A DNA stretch of 51,394 bases from Aquificaceae bacterium. Its GTDB lineage: Bacteria; Aquificota; Aquificia; Aquificales; Aquificaceae. The stretch is from assembly GCA_025057455.1 (NCBI GenBank), contig JANWWY010000007.1, forward strand, positions 1 through 51,394, read 5' to 3'. A program made the position numbers and the translations under genes. Below, piece by piece: positions 28,126-37,640 of this stretch. Positions within the stretch are counted from its first letter, which is position 1, and each line of letters begins with the position of its first letter. Below the pieces are notes generated by a model. That model saw only the letters and a list, made by a program, of their open reading frames with translations. It did not search any database and was not told where the DNA came from.

Positions 28126-29393
28126 ACCTTTATCCTTTTCTTATACCTTTCCCACTCTTCTGGAAACTTTTGTATTGTTTGTTTTATAAGCCTTCCGGCA
28201 ACAGCACCTAACCCACATATGGATGTAGGCTGTATGTAGGAGTTTACAAACTCAAAACCTTCCCAATCCATTCCGTTGGCATGCTCCTGGATTAGCTTCT
28301 CGAGCAAATTTGCCTGCTCGTAAGTTCCTACTCTGCAGGGTGTACATTGACCACAACTTTCGTGTGCGTAAAACTCCGCAACCCACAAACAAGCCTTTAC
28401 TATATCGTCCTCCTCTGTCAACACTATTACCGTTCCAGTTCCACCAAAACCAAAGGGTGAGTAGTCCATGGGTGTATCCAGTTCTTCCGCAGAAAAGCAG
28501 TCCAACGCACCAGAAAAGACAGCTTTAACTTTCCTGTTGCCTATTGTTCCTCCTGCGTACTTAAATATCACTTCTCTGAGTGTGGTATTCATGGGAAGTT
28601 CGTACACTCCCGGCTTTTTTACCTTTCCGCTCACTGGAAAGAGCTTGGGTCCTGGGTAGTCGCTGGGACCTATGTACCTGTATTCTTCCCAACCCATACC
28701 CACTATAAGAGGGATGTTGCACAAGGTTTCCACATTGTTTACGACAGTAGGCCTACCAAATAGACCATACTGCACCGGATAGGGAGGCTTTATTCTTGGC
28801 ATACCTCTTTTGCCCTCAAGGGACTCAATAAGGGCACTTTCTTCACCACATATGTAAGCCCCAGCACCACGCGCCACGTAAATTTCTAAATCAAAGCCCG
28901 AGCCTAATATGTTCTTACCCAGAAAGCCTCTTTTCTTTGCCTCATCTATGGCGTCCCTCAGTATGTAGTAGCCCGCAGGGTATTCACCCCTTATGTAAAT
29001 AAAGGCTTCATTGGCACCCAGTGCGTAGGCTGAAATGACCATGCCTTCTATGAGCAGGTGAGGGTCCCTTTCCATGAGTATCCTATCCTTGAAGGTGCCT
29101 GGCTCAGACTCGTCTGCGTTGCATATGAGATATCTGGGAGCAGGGTTTTGCACCGCAAACTTCCACTTCCTGCCAGTAGGGAAGCCGGCACCACCACGAC
29201 CTCTTAGCTGGCTTTTGTCCACCCACTCTATTATTTCCATAGGGTTCATGTTGAGGGCTTTTTCCAATGCCTGATATCCCCCGTCCTTTAGATAGTCCTC
29301 TATAGTATGAACCCGGGGTTTTTTCGCCCTCTTAAGAAGCAGGTTTAGAGTTGTCTCCGCATATATTTCAGGCGTAACGGGATAGGATTTCAT
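28122..29393 (-). CDS. nuoF: NADH dehydrogenase flavoprotein NuoF (FMN and 4Fe-4S subunit)
   Basis: 423 residues from ATG 29393, which has AAGGAG 7 bases upstream; an ATG 7 codons earlier lacks a spaced SD. Motifs: GRGGAGFPTGRKW (NADH/FMN site), ICNADESEPGTFKDR, GAYICGEESALIESLEG and the 4Fe-4S site ESCGQCTPCRVGT with a distant Cys (SICGLGA). It accepts hydride from NADH. Only nuoE accompanies it here; the remaining complex I genes are not in the window, so it may serve complex I from afar or another NAD-linked oxidoreductase. Confidence 0.96.
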   Translation of the reverse strand: MKSYPVTPEIYAETTLNLLLKRAKKPRVHTIEDYLKDGGYQALEKALNMNPMEIIEWVDKSQLRGRGGAGFPTGRKWKFAVQNPAPRYLICNADESEPGTFKDRILMERDPHLLIEGMVISAYALGANEAFIYIRGEYPAGYYILRDAIDEAKKRGFLGKNILGSGFDLEIYVARGAGAYICGEESALIESLEGKRGMPRIKPPYPVQYGLFGRPTVVNNVETLCNIPLIVGMGWEEYRYIGPSDYPGPKLFPVSGKVKKPGVYELPMNTTLREVIFKYAGGTIGNRKVKAVFSGALDCFSAEELDTPMDYSPFGFGGTGTVIVLTEEDDIVKACLWVAEFYAHESCGQCTPCRVGTYEQANLLEKLIQEHANGMDWEGFEFVNSYIQPTSICGLGAVAGRLIKQTIQKFPEEWERYKKRIKV

Positions 29394-29838
29394 GGAGTTT
29401 CTCCTTTGATTCAAACTTGTAAGTATCGTTATCTACCATAAAGCAAGGTGCTTCGGAGCAAGCACCTATACACTGCACACCCAAAAGTTTAAACTTACCG
29501 TCCCTTGTCACCTCTCCAAGTCCAACTCCGAGAAGCTCTCTCAGTGCGTCCAGCACCTTCTGAGAATTCATGAGGTTGCATACGACGCTTATGCACACCC
29601 TTATTCTGTGTCTTGCGGGTTCACCCCTGTCAAACATGTCGTAAAAGGAAACCACATTCTCCACGTGGCTCAATGGTAGCTCCAGAAGCTTTGCCAGTTC
29701 CTGCAAGGCAAAATCTGGTATGTGTCCGTAGTGGTCTTGAACCTCATGAAGGCAAACGAGTATAGCCTGTTCCTTTCTCGGAAAGTAGCTCACATGCTCC
29801 CTTAGCCTCTGCAAGAGCTCCTCGGACAGCATAGTCAT
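29368..29838 (-). CDS. nuoE: NADH dehydrogenase 2Fe-2S subunit NuoE
   Basis: 156 residues, thioredoxin-like 2Fe-2S protein. The cluster ligands are two Cys in VCISVVCNL and two in QCIGACSEAPC. The N-terminal helical part contains YFPRKEQAILVCLHEVQDHYGHIP. It pairs with NuoF as the NADH-input module. Start ATG 29838 shares one base with the preceding stop (TAATG), and its end overlaps nuoF by 26 bases. Confidence 0.95.
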   Translation of the reverse strand: MTMLSEELLQRLREHVSYFPRKEQAILVCLHEVQDHYGHIPDFALQELAKLLELPLSHVENVVSFYDMFDRGEPARHRIRVCISVVCNLMNSQKVLDALRELLGVGLGEVTRDGKFKLLGVQCIGACSEAPCFMVDNDTYKFESKEKLHEILSRYA

Positions 29839-30680
29839 TAGCTTAACACCTCGTCGCTGAAAATTATATGAGGCATATCAGCTTTGATTATACCCTTTTC
29901 TACACCCTTTTGTAGCAAAAGTTTTACCGCTTGTCTGCCATCCTCGCCGTAGTCCAAGGTTCTTTCGTTCACATACATGCTTACAAACCTTTTAGTTTTC
30001 TGCAAGTCGTCTCTTATGTCCCTGGCATACTCCAGTGCAAAGCTAAGAGCCTCTTCCCAGTGGTTTAAGGCGTACTCTATGCTTGCTCTCATGAGCCTTT
30101 CAAACTTTCTTATGTTTTCCATGCCTAAATCTCTCCTTATAACATTACAACCAAGAGGCAGGGGCAAGCCCGTTTGCTCCTTCCACCACTTACCTAAGTC
30201 AACAAACTTCTTTAAACCTTTCTCTTCGTAGCTAAGCTGTCCTTCGTGTATTACAAGTCCCGCATCTACCAAACCCTCCAAAACCGCCTCTATTATGCGG
30301 TCAAAGGGTAGGACCACCTCTTCAAACTCTGGCTCGTAAAGTTTTAGAAGAAGGTAGGCGGTAGTTAGCCTTCCTGGAACTGCTACTTTTTTACCCTTTA
30401 TAGTGTTCAAGCTTTGTATGGAAACCACAATGGGACCGTAGCCGTCACCGACGCTTCCTCCACTGGGAAGCACCAAGTATTTGTCCGCTATGTATGGATA
30501 GGCATGAAAGGACACTGCAGAGACTTCGTAAGTACCCTTGAGGGCTTCACGATTTAGGGTTTCAATGTCCGCAAGCACATGTTCAACTTCAAAACCCTCC
30601 ATGTCTATTTTACCCATGGTCATCGCATAAAACATAAAGGCATCGTCCGAGTCAGGACTATGGGCTACTCTTATCCTCAT
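29838..30680 (-). CDS. MqnD-like menaquinone biosynthesis protein
   Basis: 280 residues, periplasmic-binding-protein-like fold without a signal peptide. The N-terminal SPDSDDAFMFYAMTMG resembles the SPxPNDTF pattern of MqnD (1,4-dihydroxy-6-naphthoate synthase, futalosine pathway), and GYGPIVVS and GLVIHEGQLSYEEKGL match the same family. Aquificaceae make menaquinone-derived quinones, so the role fits, and the adjacent NADH module delivers electrons to quinone. A related MqnA-type or unassigned member cannot be excluded. It overlaps lpxD by 23 bases. Confidence 0.72.
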   Translation of the reverse strand: MRIRVAHSPDSDDAFMFYAMTMGKIDMEGFEVEHVLADIETLNREALKGTYEVSAVSFHAYPYIADKYLVLPSGGSVGDGYGPIVVSIQSLNTIKGKKVAVPGRLTTAYLLLKLYEPEFEEVVLPFDRIIEAVLEGLVDAGLVIHEGQLSYEEKGLKKFVDLGKWWKEQTGLPLPLGCNVIRRDLGMENIRKFERLMRASIEYALNHWEEALSFALEYARDIRDDLQKTKRFVSMYVNERTLDYGEDGRQAVKLLLQKGVEKGIIKADMPHIIFSDEVLS

Positions 30681-31650
30681 GCCTCTTCTCCTTAAATAGC
30701 TCTGGCAGTTTTAAAAGGTATGCGTAGATTCTTTTCCACTTGGACCATTCCATTGCTGGAATGGCACCACCGTATACCTTTCCTCCCTCCAAGCTTTTGG
30801 AAACGCCCGCCTTGGCAGAGATTATTGCCCTGTCGCCTATATGCACGTGGTCTGCAACACCCACCTGACCGGCCATAACAACTCCTCTTTCAGTTTTTAC
30901 GCTACCACCAACACCTACCTGAGCTACCAATATATTCTCTTCACCTATACTGCAGTTATGACCCACCTGCACCAGATTATCTATTTTTGTATTTCTTCCT
31001 ACTCTGGTTTCGTCTATAAGCGCTCTGTCTATGCATGAGTTTGCTCCTATTTCCACAAAGTCTTCAATGACCACCTTTCCTATGTGGTTCAGTTTGAGAA
31101 TGCCTTCCTGTCCCACGTAGTATCCAAAGCCGTCCGCACCTATCACAGACCCACTGTGTATTCTAACACCTTTACCTATTATGCAACCTGTGTATATGTG
31201 GACGCCGCTGAAAAGCACGCTGTTTTTTCCTATCTTTACATCGTCGCCTATGTAGCAGAAGGGATAGACCTTTACACCATCTTCTAAGACCGCACCCCTT
31301 CCCACATAGACAAAAGGTCCTATGTAAACATCCTTACCAATGGATACATCCTCTTCTATGTATGCTTTTTCAGATATTCCCGATGGATGCCTTTCAGGAT
31401 AAAAATGGGCTAAAAACTTGGCTAATGCCTGCCTAACATTTTTGACCTTTACATAATTGGGAAAGTCTACCTCCTGAGAGACCACAAGGGCAACCTTTAG
31501 TCCCTTAAGCTTTTCCACATGTTCTTTATCTTGACAGAATACAAGGCTACCCTCCGTGGGATTTTCTGGTGAGGATAGTCCTGATACCTCAAAGTTGCCG
31601 TCACCCTTTAGCTCACCTTGAAGAAAATATGAAACTTCCAGGAGCTTCAT
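30658..31650 (-). CDS. lpxD: UDP-3-O-acylglucosamine N-acyltransferase
   Basis: 330 residues from ATG 31650, which overlaps the skp-like stop as ATGA; an in-frame start 25 codons earlier lies inside that gene. The N-terminal uridine-binding domain is followed by a left-handed beta-helix of hexapeptide repeats (GKDVYIGPFVYVGRGAVL ...). The catalytic His region is GADGFGYY and the ACP contact is near NTKIDNLVQVGHNC. It adds the N-linked acyl chain of lipid A. Confidence 0.94.
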   Translation of the reverse strand: MKLLEVSYFLQGELKGDGNFEVSGLSSPENPTEGSLVFCQDKEHVEKLKGLKVALVVSQEVDFPNYVKVKNVRQALAKFLAHFYPERHPSGISEKAYIEEDVSIGKDVYIGPFVYVGRGAVLEDGVKVYPFCYIGDDVKIGKNSVLFSGVHIYTGCIIGKGVRIHSGSVIGADGFGYYVGQEGILKLNHIGKVVIEDFVEIGANSCIDRALIDETRVGRNTKIDNLVQVGHNCSIGEENILVAQVGVGGSVKTERGVVMAGQVGVADHVHIGDRAIISAKAGVSKSLEGGKVYGGAIPAMEWSKWKRIYAYLLKLPELFKEKRHEDKSSP

Positions 31651-32132
31651 TTTTGCTGGTCCAACCTCTGAATTACCTCCTTGGTTATGTCTATTTCTGG
31701 GGATACGTATACGAAGGCGGAACAATCAAGAACACCCGTAAACCCTTGCTTTTTAGCCAAATCCTCCGCTATGCTCTTTACCTTGCTGGTTATTTCCGCT
31801 TCCATTTTCCCTTTTATCTCTGATATTTCCTTCTGGGCCTTTTGCTGAAGCTCCATACCTTCAGACTCGACCTTCTGGTATTCCTTTATCTTCTGTTCTC
31901 TCACGTTCTGGGCTATACCCTTACTCTCTATCTGCTTTCTCAGGTCTTCCAGCTTTTTGTTTATCTGGTCAAGCTGTTTCTGGTATTCGTCTACCTTTGC
32001 CCTAAGCTGAGTTTCTTTTGCCTTGACCATCTGGGATTCAGATAAAATCCTGTTGGGGTCTGCGCAAGCAAATTTCTGCTCGGTAAAACCAAAGCCTGAA
32101 AGAGCAAGTAAGACTAAAAGGGATTTTTTCAT
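31647..32132 (-). CDS. OmpH/Skp-family periplasmic chaperone
   Basis: 161 residues with a signal peptide (MKKSLLVLLALSGFGFT) and a mature protein dominated by a charged coiled coil (about 42-125). It begins FACADPNRILSES, a match to the Skp start (A-x-V-D-x-x-x-I-L). Skp trimers hold unfolded outer-membrane proteins in the periplasm. skp next to lpxD is a widespread gene order. The SD AGGAGG precedes the ATG. Confidence 0.88.
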   Translation of the reverse strand: MKKSLLVLLALSGFGFTEQKFACADPNRILSESQMVKAKETQLRAKVDEYQKQLDQINKKLEDLRKQIESKGIAQNVREQKIKEYQKVESEGMELQQKAQKEISEIKGKMEAEITSKVKSIAEDLAKKQGFTGVLDCSAFVYVSPEIDITKEVIQRLDQQK

Positions 32133-32164
32133 AGTTTACCTCCTATCAAAATCATAGCACACCC

Positions 32165-33403
32165 TTATACTGCCTCCCTCATCACATAAACTGGCTTCAG
32201 TCTGTTTCTTACGGTTTCTCCACTTACCACAACTTTTTTAACACTCTTGAGGGAAGGTAATTCAAACATAACATCCAGCATTAGTTCTTCCACTATTGCC
32301 CTTAGTCCCCTCGCCCCAGTTTTCCTTCTTATGGCTTCCTTTGCTATTTCCGCAAGGGCATCTTCTGTAAACTCAAGTTCCACACCTTCCATCTCAAAAA
32401 GCTTTTTATACTGCTTTACGAGAGCATTCTTTGGTTCTGACAAAACCCTTATTAGGTCCTCTTCCGTTAGCTCATCCAGTACTGCTATGACTGGTAGTCT
32501 TCCAACAAGCTCTGGTATAAGCCCAAAGTGCACAAGGTCATCTACCTCCACAAACTGAAGGGGGTTTTCACCCTTTTCAAACTTCTTTATCTGGGCTTCA
32601 AAGCCTACTACAGACTTGCCTAACCTGCGTTTTACTATTTCCTCAAGTCCAACGAAAGCTCCACCGCATATGAAAAGTATGTCTGTGGTGTCCACCTGTA
32701 TAAACTCCTGATGGGGATGTTTCCTTCCACCCTGTGGTGGGACGTTAGCTACGGTGCCTTCTATAATCTTTAAAAGGGCTTGCTGTACGCCTTCACCGGA
32801 TACATCTCTGGTTATGGACGGGTTTATGCCCGATTTCTTAGCAATCTTATCTATCTCATCTATGTAAACTATACCCTTCTGTGCCATGTTTACATCGTAC
32901 CCGCAGTTTTGCAAAAGCCTTACAAGCACATTTTCCACGTCCTCGCCCACATAGCCCGCCTCTGTAAGACTGGTGGCATCAGCAATGGCAAAGGGCACGT
33001 TTATTATTTTGGCAAGGGTTTTTGCCAGCAGTGTTTTGCCAGAGCCCGTGGGTCCTATAAGTAGGATGTTGCTCTTTTCTACTTCTACATCATCCAGACT
33101 TATACCCAATTCCTTGGTTCTTATCCTCTTGTAGTGATTGTATACCGCTACAGAAAGCACCTTTTTTGCCCTCTCTTGACCTATAACGTATTGGTCAAGC
33201 TCCCTTTTTATCTCCTCTGGTGTGGGTAAGTCTCTGGACACATACTGACTTAGCTGTCTCTTCTGCTCCTTTATTATTGAATTGCAAGCCTCCACACATC
33301 TATCGCATATGTAAGTATCGTTTGGTCCTGCTATAAGGAGCAAAACTTCGCTCTTTGACCTACCGCAAAAAGAACAATAGTTATCTTGCTTCTTTTTTGT
33401 CAT
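32165..33403 (-). CDS. clpX: ClpX, ATPase subunit of ClpXP
   Basis: 412 residues. N-terminal zinc-binding domain C10-x2-C13 ... C33-x2-C36. AAA+ domain with Walker A GPTGSGKT (117-124), Walker [11 protein letters not shown], the pore loop GYVGEDVE and sensor motif GARGLRAI. It unfolds tagged substrates and feeds them to ClpP. It follows clpP by one base in the conserved tig-clpP-clpX order. Confidence 0.98.
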   Translation of the reverse strand: MTKKKQDNYCSFCGRSKSEVLLLIAGPNDTYICDRCVEACNSIIKEQKRQLSQYVSRDLPTPEEIKRELDQYVIGQERAKKVLSVAVYNHYKRIRTKELGISLDDVEVEKSNILLIGPTGSGKTLLAKTLAKIINVPFAIADATSLTEAGYVGEDVENVLVRLLQNCGYDVNMAQKGIVYIDEIDKIAKKSGINPSITRDVSGEGVQQALLKIIEGTVANVPPQGGRKHPHQEFIQVDTTDILFICGGAFVGLEEIVKRRLGKSVVGFEAQIKKFEKGENPLQFVEVDDLVHFGLIPELVGRLPVIAVLDELTEEDLIRVLSEPKNALVKQYKKLFEMEGVELEFTEDALAEIAKEAIRRKTGARGLRAIVEELMLDVMFELPSLKSVKKVVVSGETVRNRLKPVYVMREAV

Positions 33404-33404
33404 G

Positions 33405-34001
33405 TTAGCTTCTCTTCTCTATTACCTTATCAACAATACCGTATTCCATGGCCTCCTGAGCAGACATAAAATAATCTCTTTCCACGTCTCTTTCAATTTT
33501 TTCAAGGGGCTGTCCTGTGTGCTTTGCTAATATCTGGTTGAGTATGTTCTTTATCCTCTTTATCTCCTCTGCGTGTATGATTATGTCCGTAGCCTGTCCA
33601 GATATACCACCTAAGGGCTGGTGTATCATTACCCTGGCATGGGGCAGAGCGTATCTTTTCCCCTTTGCACCCGCCGCAAGAAGCACTGCACCCATAGAGG
33701 CGGCCTGTCCCATGCATATGGTAACCACATCGGGTTTTATGTATTGCATGGTGTCGTAGATAGCCATGCCAGCAGTTACAGAACCACCGGGGGAGTTTAT
33801 GTACATGTATATATCCTTTTCTGGGTCTTGTGCCTCCAAAAATAGAAGCTGTGCCACTATAAGGTTTGATACGTGGTCATCTATGGGAAAGCCAAGGAGC
33901 ACAATTCTATCTTGCAGAAGCCTTGAGTATATGTCGTAAGCCCTTTCACCCCTGGGTGTTTGCTCTATAACTATGGGAACAAGCTGGTCAAGTATTTTCA
34001 T
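33405..34001 (-). CDS. clpP: ClpP protease subunit
   Basis: 198 residues from ATG 34001, with AAGGAGG 6 bases upstream inside the tig 3' end (14-base overlap); an ATG eight codons earlier is less well spaced. The Ser-His-Asp triad is S102 (GQAASMGA), H127 (MIHQPLGG) and D176. The propeptide is very short. It forms the tetradecameric protease chamber. Confidence 0.97.
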   Translation of the reverse strand: MKILDQLVPIVIEQTPRGERAYDIYSRLLQDRIVLLGFPIDDHVSNLIVAQLLFLEAQDPEKDIYMYINSPGGSVTAGMAIYDTMQYIKPDVVTICMGQAASMGAVLLAAGAKGKRYALPHARVMIHQPLGGISGQATDIIIHAEEIKRIKNILNQILAKHTGQPLEKIERDVERDYFMSAQEAMEYGIVDKVIEKRS

Positions 34002-35283
34002 TTTGTTCCTCCTTTTTCTCCTCAATCTCTTTAACTGACACTCTGGAAATTATATCTTCTAAGGCTTTTTCTCTCCTTAGGTCTTCTTGGAGAACGGGTA
34101 TCAGGTTTTCCCCTTGCAAGTATTCTCTCATATCCTCTGTGGATTTGCCGTAAGCCTTTGCAAGCTCTTCTATTTTCCTACTGATTTCTTCTTCGCCTAC
34201 CTGAATGCCCTTTTGACTTGCATACTTATCAAGGATAAACCTGAGCTTTATGTTTAAAACCGCTTGAGGAAGTAGTTCTTGAGCCATGGACTTGTAGTCT
34301 AAATACTTTGGGTCTATTCCCCACGCTGAAAGCTCTCGTGCCCTTATCTGCACAAGGTGAGAAAGCTCTCTTTGTAGTAGGGTCTTGGGGACATCAAACT
34401 GGTGCATCTGAACCAGCTTTAGGGCCACTGCATCCATAATCATACCACGCCTTATGTTTTCCAGATTAGCCTTTATCTCTTCCCTAATCCTTTCTTCCGC
34501 TTCATTCCAGGTCTCACCTAGTCCAAGCTCCTTTGCAAACTCATCGTTTACTTCTGGAAGTATCTTTTCCTTTACACTCTTTACCCTTATCTCCACCCTT
34601 GCCTTTCCTGCGGGTCTACCTTCCGTGTCATAGAGGGTAAGCTCTTCCAAAACAAAGCTATCACCTTCCTTCTTACCGAGGAGAGCCTTTTCTATTTCTT
34701 CCCTAAAGGTTTTTGAACCGATAATGCCTGAAGTCTCTCCGTCCGTAGTTTCCCCACTTTCCATATCTTCTACCCTGTAGTCCACAACCACAAGGTCACC
34801 TTCCCTTACCTCTCTATCCACCGGCTCCCATATAGCATGTTCTTCCCTGAGCTCTTCAATCCTCTCCTTCACCATATCTTCGCTAAACTCTACTTTCTTT
34901 ATTTCCACTTCCAGGCTATCAAGGTTTTGGAGTTCAAACTCTGGGGGAACCTCAAAGGAGATGGTATAGTTTAACCTTTGAGAAAGTTCTTCCAACTGGA
35001 CCTTTTCCAGATATATGTCCGCAACTGGCTTTAAACCGCTCTCTTGAATGGCACTTGCCAATGTAACATTTGCCACCCTCTTGCCCACTTCCTCCTGTAT
35101 GTAATCCTTAAACTTTGCCCTTATTATCCATAGGGGTGCCTTACCCTTTCTGAAGCCCTCCACTTCCGCATGCTCTTTCAAATAGTTATAAACTTCGTCA
35201 AGAGCGGACTTTACTATGTCGCCCTCTATTTGCACATTAAGAGCTCTAAAAAGCCCTTCTCTGCTTTCTACGCTTACCTTCAT
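33988..35283 (-). CDS. tig: Trigger factor
   Basis: 431 residues from ATG 35283, 5 bases after AAGGAGG; an in-frame start at 35328 would translate through the tRNA-Leu gene and is rejected. Domain order: ribosome-binding domain with a degenerate signature ([12 protein letters not shown]), a PPIase-like domain ([13 protein letters not shown] ...) and a helical C-terminal chaperone domain. Nascent-chain chaperone at the exit tunnel. The SD begins only a few bases after the tRNA 3' end. Confidence 0.95.
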   Translation of the reverse strand: MKVSVESREGLFRALNVQIEGDIVKSALDEVYNYLKEHAEVEGFRKGKAPLWIIRAKFKDYIQEEVGKRVANVTLASAIQESGLKPVADIYLEKVQLEELSQRLNYTISFEVPPEFELQNLDSLEVEIKKVEFSEDMVKERIEELREEHAIWEPVDREVREGDLVVVDYRVEDMESGETTDGETSGIIGSKTFREEIEKALLGKKEGDSFVLEELTLYDTEGRPAGKARVEIRVKSVKEKILPEVNDEFAKELGLGETWNEAEERIREEIKANLENIRRGMIMDAVALKLVQMHQFDVPKTLLQRELSHLVQIRARELSAWGIDPKYLDYKSMAQELLPQAVLNIKLRFILDKYASQKGIQVGEEEISRKIEELAKAYGKSTEDMREYLQGENLIPVLQEDLRREKALEDIISRVSVKEIEEKKEEQNENT

Positions 35284-35301
35284 GTAAACCTCCTTCTGTA
35301 A

Positions 35302-35384
35302 TGCGGGTGGAGGGAGTCGAACCCTCACGGGCTAAGCCCACAGGATCCTAAGTCCTGCGCGTCTGCCAGTTCCGCCACACCCGC
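35302..35384 (-). tRNA. tRNA-Leu (anticodon UAG)
   Basis: Acceptor stem GCGGGTG/CACCCGC with discriminator A. The anticodon stem CAGGA/TCCTG encloses the loop CTTAGGA, giving UAG. The long variable arm TGGGCTTAGCCCG and T arm GAGGGTTCGACTCCC are as expected for class II leucine tRNA. No CCA is encoded. It lies 18 bases upstream of tig on the same strand. Confidence 0.95.
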
Positions 35385-35397
35385 TCAGGAATAAAAA

Positions 35398-35403
35398 ATT
35401 ATA
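35398..35403 (-). promoter_or_regulatory. -10 element for the tRNA-Leu/tig transcript
   Basis: Minus-strand TATAAT followed by TTTTTTATTCCTGA ends 13 bases before the tRNA 5' end. It would give one transcript carrying tRNA-Leu, tig and possibly clpP-clpX and further genes. The -35 is not obvious. Confidence 0.55.
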
Positions 35404-35440
35404 ACCTGCTTTTTATCAATTTAATACAGTTGCAATGCCC

Positions 35441-35446
35441 TATATT
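35441..35446 (+). promoter_or_regulatory. -10-like element of the GlcF-like gene
   Basis: TATATT on the plus strand ends 10 bases before ATG 35457. The sequence between (TACATAGACC) contains no SD, so the mRNA would be almost leaderless. Confidence 0.45.
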
Positions 35447-35456
35447 TACATAGACC

Positions 35457-36650
35457 ATGGAAAAGTTCGTAGAGCTGTCCCTTGACCTGGCACAAAAGTG
35501 CGTAAAGTGTGGACTTTGCAAGTCTGTATGTCCTACCTATCCTTACATCCAAGAAGAGGGTGGTTTCGCCAGAGGCAGGCTTGCTCTGGCAGAGATGGTG
35601 GTGAGGGGTGAATTGCCCCTAACAGAGGAGGTTTCCAAACAGTGGGACCAGTGTGCCATGTGCAGAAGGTGCGAATGGATATGTCCTAACAACGTGGAGT
35701 ACAAGGAGATAATTACCAAGGCAAAAGATATGCAGAGAGAAACCACAGGTCAGGGGATTGTAAAAAGCCTTGGTCTTAAAAGTCTGGAACTACTCCAATC
35801 AAAGTTAGGTAGGAAGGCGGTAAAGGTGGCAGGCATGCTCATGGACCCTCTCCCTTTTGCAGAGCTGAAGGTTCCCTTCCCAACGGGTGCGGTAAAGTTT
35901 ATGCCAAAGCCCACCGCAAAAGCCTTCGGATTAAGGGGGAAGGTATTCAAAGCAGAGGAAGAAAAAGGTAAGCTACTCTTCTTTACCGGCTGTATGATAG
36001 ATGCCTTCTACGGAAAAACTGGCGAAAACGTCATAAAGCTTATGAACAAGGCTGGCTATACGGTCATAGTTCCAGAGGATATAAAATGTTGTGGTGCACC
36101 CCATTACTACTCTGGCAACATACCAGCCTTTGAAAGACTGAAGAATCACAACTTAGAAGAAATGAGCAAACACAACTTTGATGCCATAGTGGTAGCCTGT
36201 CCTACCTGCGGTGGTGCTTTGCAGGAAGACTATGGCATTGAAAAACCCGTTTACGACTTTGCCCAGATAGTCCAAGAAAGCAGTCTGAAGTTTAAAGGTT
36301 CTGGAAACAGGCTAACCTTCCACGTTCCCTGTCATTCCTACAGTGCTATGAAGGTAAGCGACAGGGTCTTTTATGAGCTAACGGAAAGGATAGAAGGAGA
36401 CCAAGTAAAAAAAGCGGAAAAGGACAAATCCTGTTGTGGTTTTGCTGGTCTTTTTTCTATAACAAATCCCCGCATGTCGGAACAAATTCAAAGAGAAAAA
36501 GTGGAAGACCTAAGAAAAACAGAAGCGGACCTCGTGCTTACCACATGTCCCGGTTGTGTTTTGAACCTTAAGGATGGAGTAAAAAGGCACAAGGTAAACC
36601 AAGAAGTCCTGCACCTTGCGGACTATCTTGCTGAGACTTTACAAGAGTGA
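35457..36650 (+). CDS. GlcF-like iron-sulfur oxidoreductase (two 4Fe-4S, two CCG domains)
   Basis: 397 residues. Two ferredoxin clusters are at C15/C18/C21/C25 and C66/C69/C72/C76, each ending CP. Two CCG domains follow: FTGCMIDAFYG ... IKCCGAPHYYSGN with ACPTCGGAL, and VPCHSYSAMK ... SCCGFAGLF with TCPGC. This is the layout of glycolate oxidase subunit GlcF and of HdrD/LutA-like electron carriers. No flavin partner (GlcD/E) is adjacent, so the electron donor is unknown. Probably leaderless. Confidence 0.88.
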   Translation: MEKFVELSLDLAQKCVKCGLCKSVCPTYPYIQEEGGFARGRLALAEMVVRGELPLTEEVSKQWDQCAMCRRCEWICPNNVEYKEIITKAKDMQRETTGQGIVKSLGLKSLELLQSKLGRKAVKVAGMLMDPLPFAELKVPFPTGAVKFMPKPTAKAFGLRGKVFKAEEEKGKLLFFTGCMIDAFYGKTGENVIKLMNKAGYTVIVPEDIKCCGAPHYYSGNIPAFERLKNHNLEEMSKHNFDAIVVACPTCGGALQEDYGIEKPVYDFAQIVQESSLKFKGSGNRLTFHVPCHSYSAMKVSDRVFYELTERIEGDQVKKAEKDKSCCGFAGLFSITNPRMSEQIQREKVEDLRKTEADLVLTTCPGCVLNLKDGVKRHKVNQEVLHLADYLAETLQE

Positions 36651-36656
36651 TACAAT
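36648..36656 (+). promoter_or_regulatory. Extended -10 of galE built on the upstream stop codon
   Basis: TGATACAAT: the TGA stop of the GlcF-like gene also supplies the TGn of an extended -10 (TACAAT 36651-36656). A TTGCTG at 36628-36633 gives a 17-base spacer. The hexamer ends 6 bases before the galE ATG with no SD, so transcription could begin at the start codon. Confidence 0.55.
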
Positions 36657-36662
36657 TCTTAT

Positions 36663-37640
36663 ATGCGAATATTAGTGACGGGGGGAGCTGGATACATAGG
36701 GTCTCACATGGTAAAGCTTTTGGGAGAGGGAGGATACGATGTTCTTACAGTGGATAATCTGTCAGAGGGAAGTCCTCAGTTTGTCCTATATGGTGCTCTC
36801 AGAGTGGTGGACCTTCTCAACTTTAAGGCTTTGGAGGAAGTCCTTTTGGAGTTTAAACCTCATGCGGTTATACACTTTGCCGCAAAGGTAAAGGTGCCAG
36901 AAAGCGTAAAAAAACCGCTTTTGTATTATGAGAACAACCTAATGGGAACTGTAAACCTACTGCAGGCAATGGAGAGAGCTGGGGTAAAGTATCTTATCTT
37001 CTCTTCTACTGCGGCGGTCTATGGAATACCTCAGAGGATGCCCGTGAAGGAGGAAGACCCTACAAATCCCATAAATCCCTACGGATGGAGTAAGCTCTTT
37101 GCGGAAAGAGCTATAAGAGATTACTCTTACAGCACTGGTATAAAGTACGCAATTCTACGATACTTTAACGTAGCTGGAGCAGACCCAGAGGGAAGGATAG
37201 GGCAGGTTAGCAAAGAACCCACACACCTTATCCTAAGGGCGGTAAAGGTAGCCACAGGTCAGATACCATACATAGAGGTCTTCGGCGCAGACTACAACAC
37301 CTCCGACGGCACATGCATAAGGGATTATGTGCACGTTATGGACCTCTGCGAGGCACACTTAAGGGCTTTAGAGCATCTGATTGCTGGTGGTGAAAGTGAC
37401 GTTTTTAACATAGGCTACGGCAGAGGTTATACAGTCTTGGAAGTTATCAACAAGGTAAAGGAAGTTTCCAAGGTTGATTTTGAGGTGCGTTATGCATCCA
37501 GGCGTGAAGGAGACCCTCCAGCTCTTGTGGCAGACAGCACAAAAGCCAAAGAAATCCTTCAGTGGAAACCTAAGTATGACGACCTTGAATTTATAATAAA
37601 GACCGCACTCAACTGGGAAAGGAAATATATTAATAGATAA
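36663..37640 (+). CDS. galE: UDP-glucose 4-epimerase
   Basis: 325 residues, short-chain dehydrogenase fold: NAD motif GGAGYIGS (7-14), catalytic Ser/Thr region FSSTAAVYG and Y-x-x-x-K in NPYGWSKLFAE. The C-terminal substrate-binding part (FNVAGADPEGRIGQ, RREGDPPALVAD) matches GalE. It interconverts UDP-glucose and UDP-galactose for envelope sugars. The stop shares one base with the next start (TAATG). Confidence 0.93.
   Translation: MRILVTGGAGYIGSHMVKLLGEGGYDVLTVDNLSEGSPQFVLYGALRVVDLLNFKALEEVLLEFKPHAVIHFAAKVKVPESVKKPLLYYENNLMGTVNLLQAMERAGVKYLIFSSTAAVYGIPQRMPVKEEDPTNPINPYGWSKLFAERAIRDYSYSTGIKYAILRYFNVAGADPEGRIGQVSKEPTHLILRAVKVATGQIPYIEVFGADYNTSDGTCIRDYVHVMDLCEAHLRALEHLIAGGESDVFNIGYGRGYTVLEVINKVKEVSKVDFEVRYASRREGDPPALVADSTKAKEILQWKPKYDDLEFIIKTALNWERKYINR

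Noticed and set aside
35284-35328. In-frame ATG extending tig upstream (MRVRLPPPAL...)
   Set aside because: The extension is the translated tRNA-Leu gene; ATG 35283 has AAGGAGG at good spacing.
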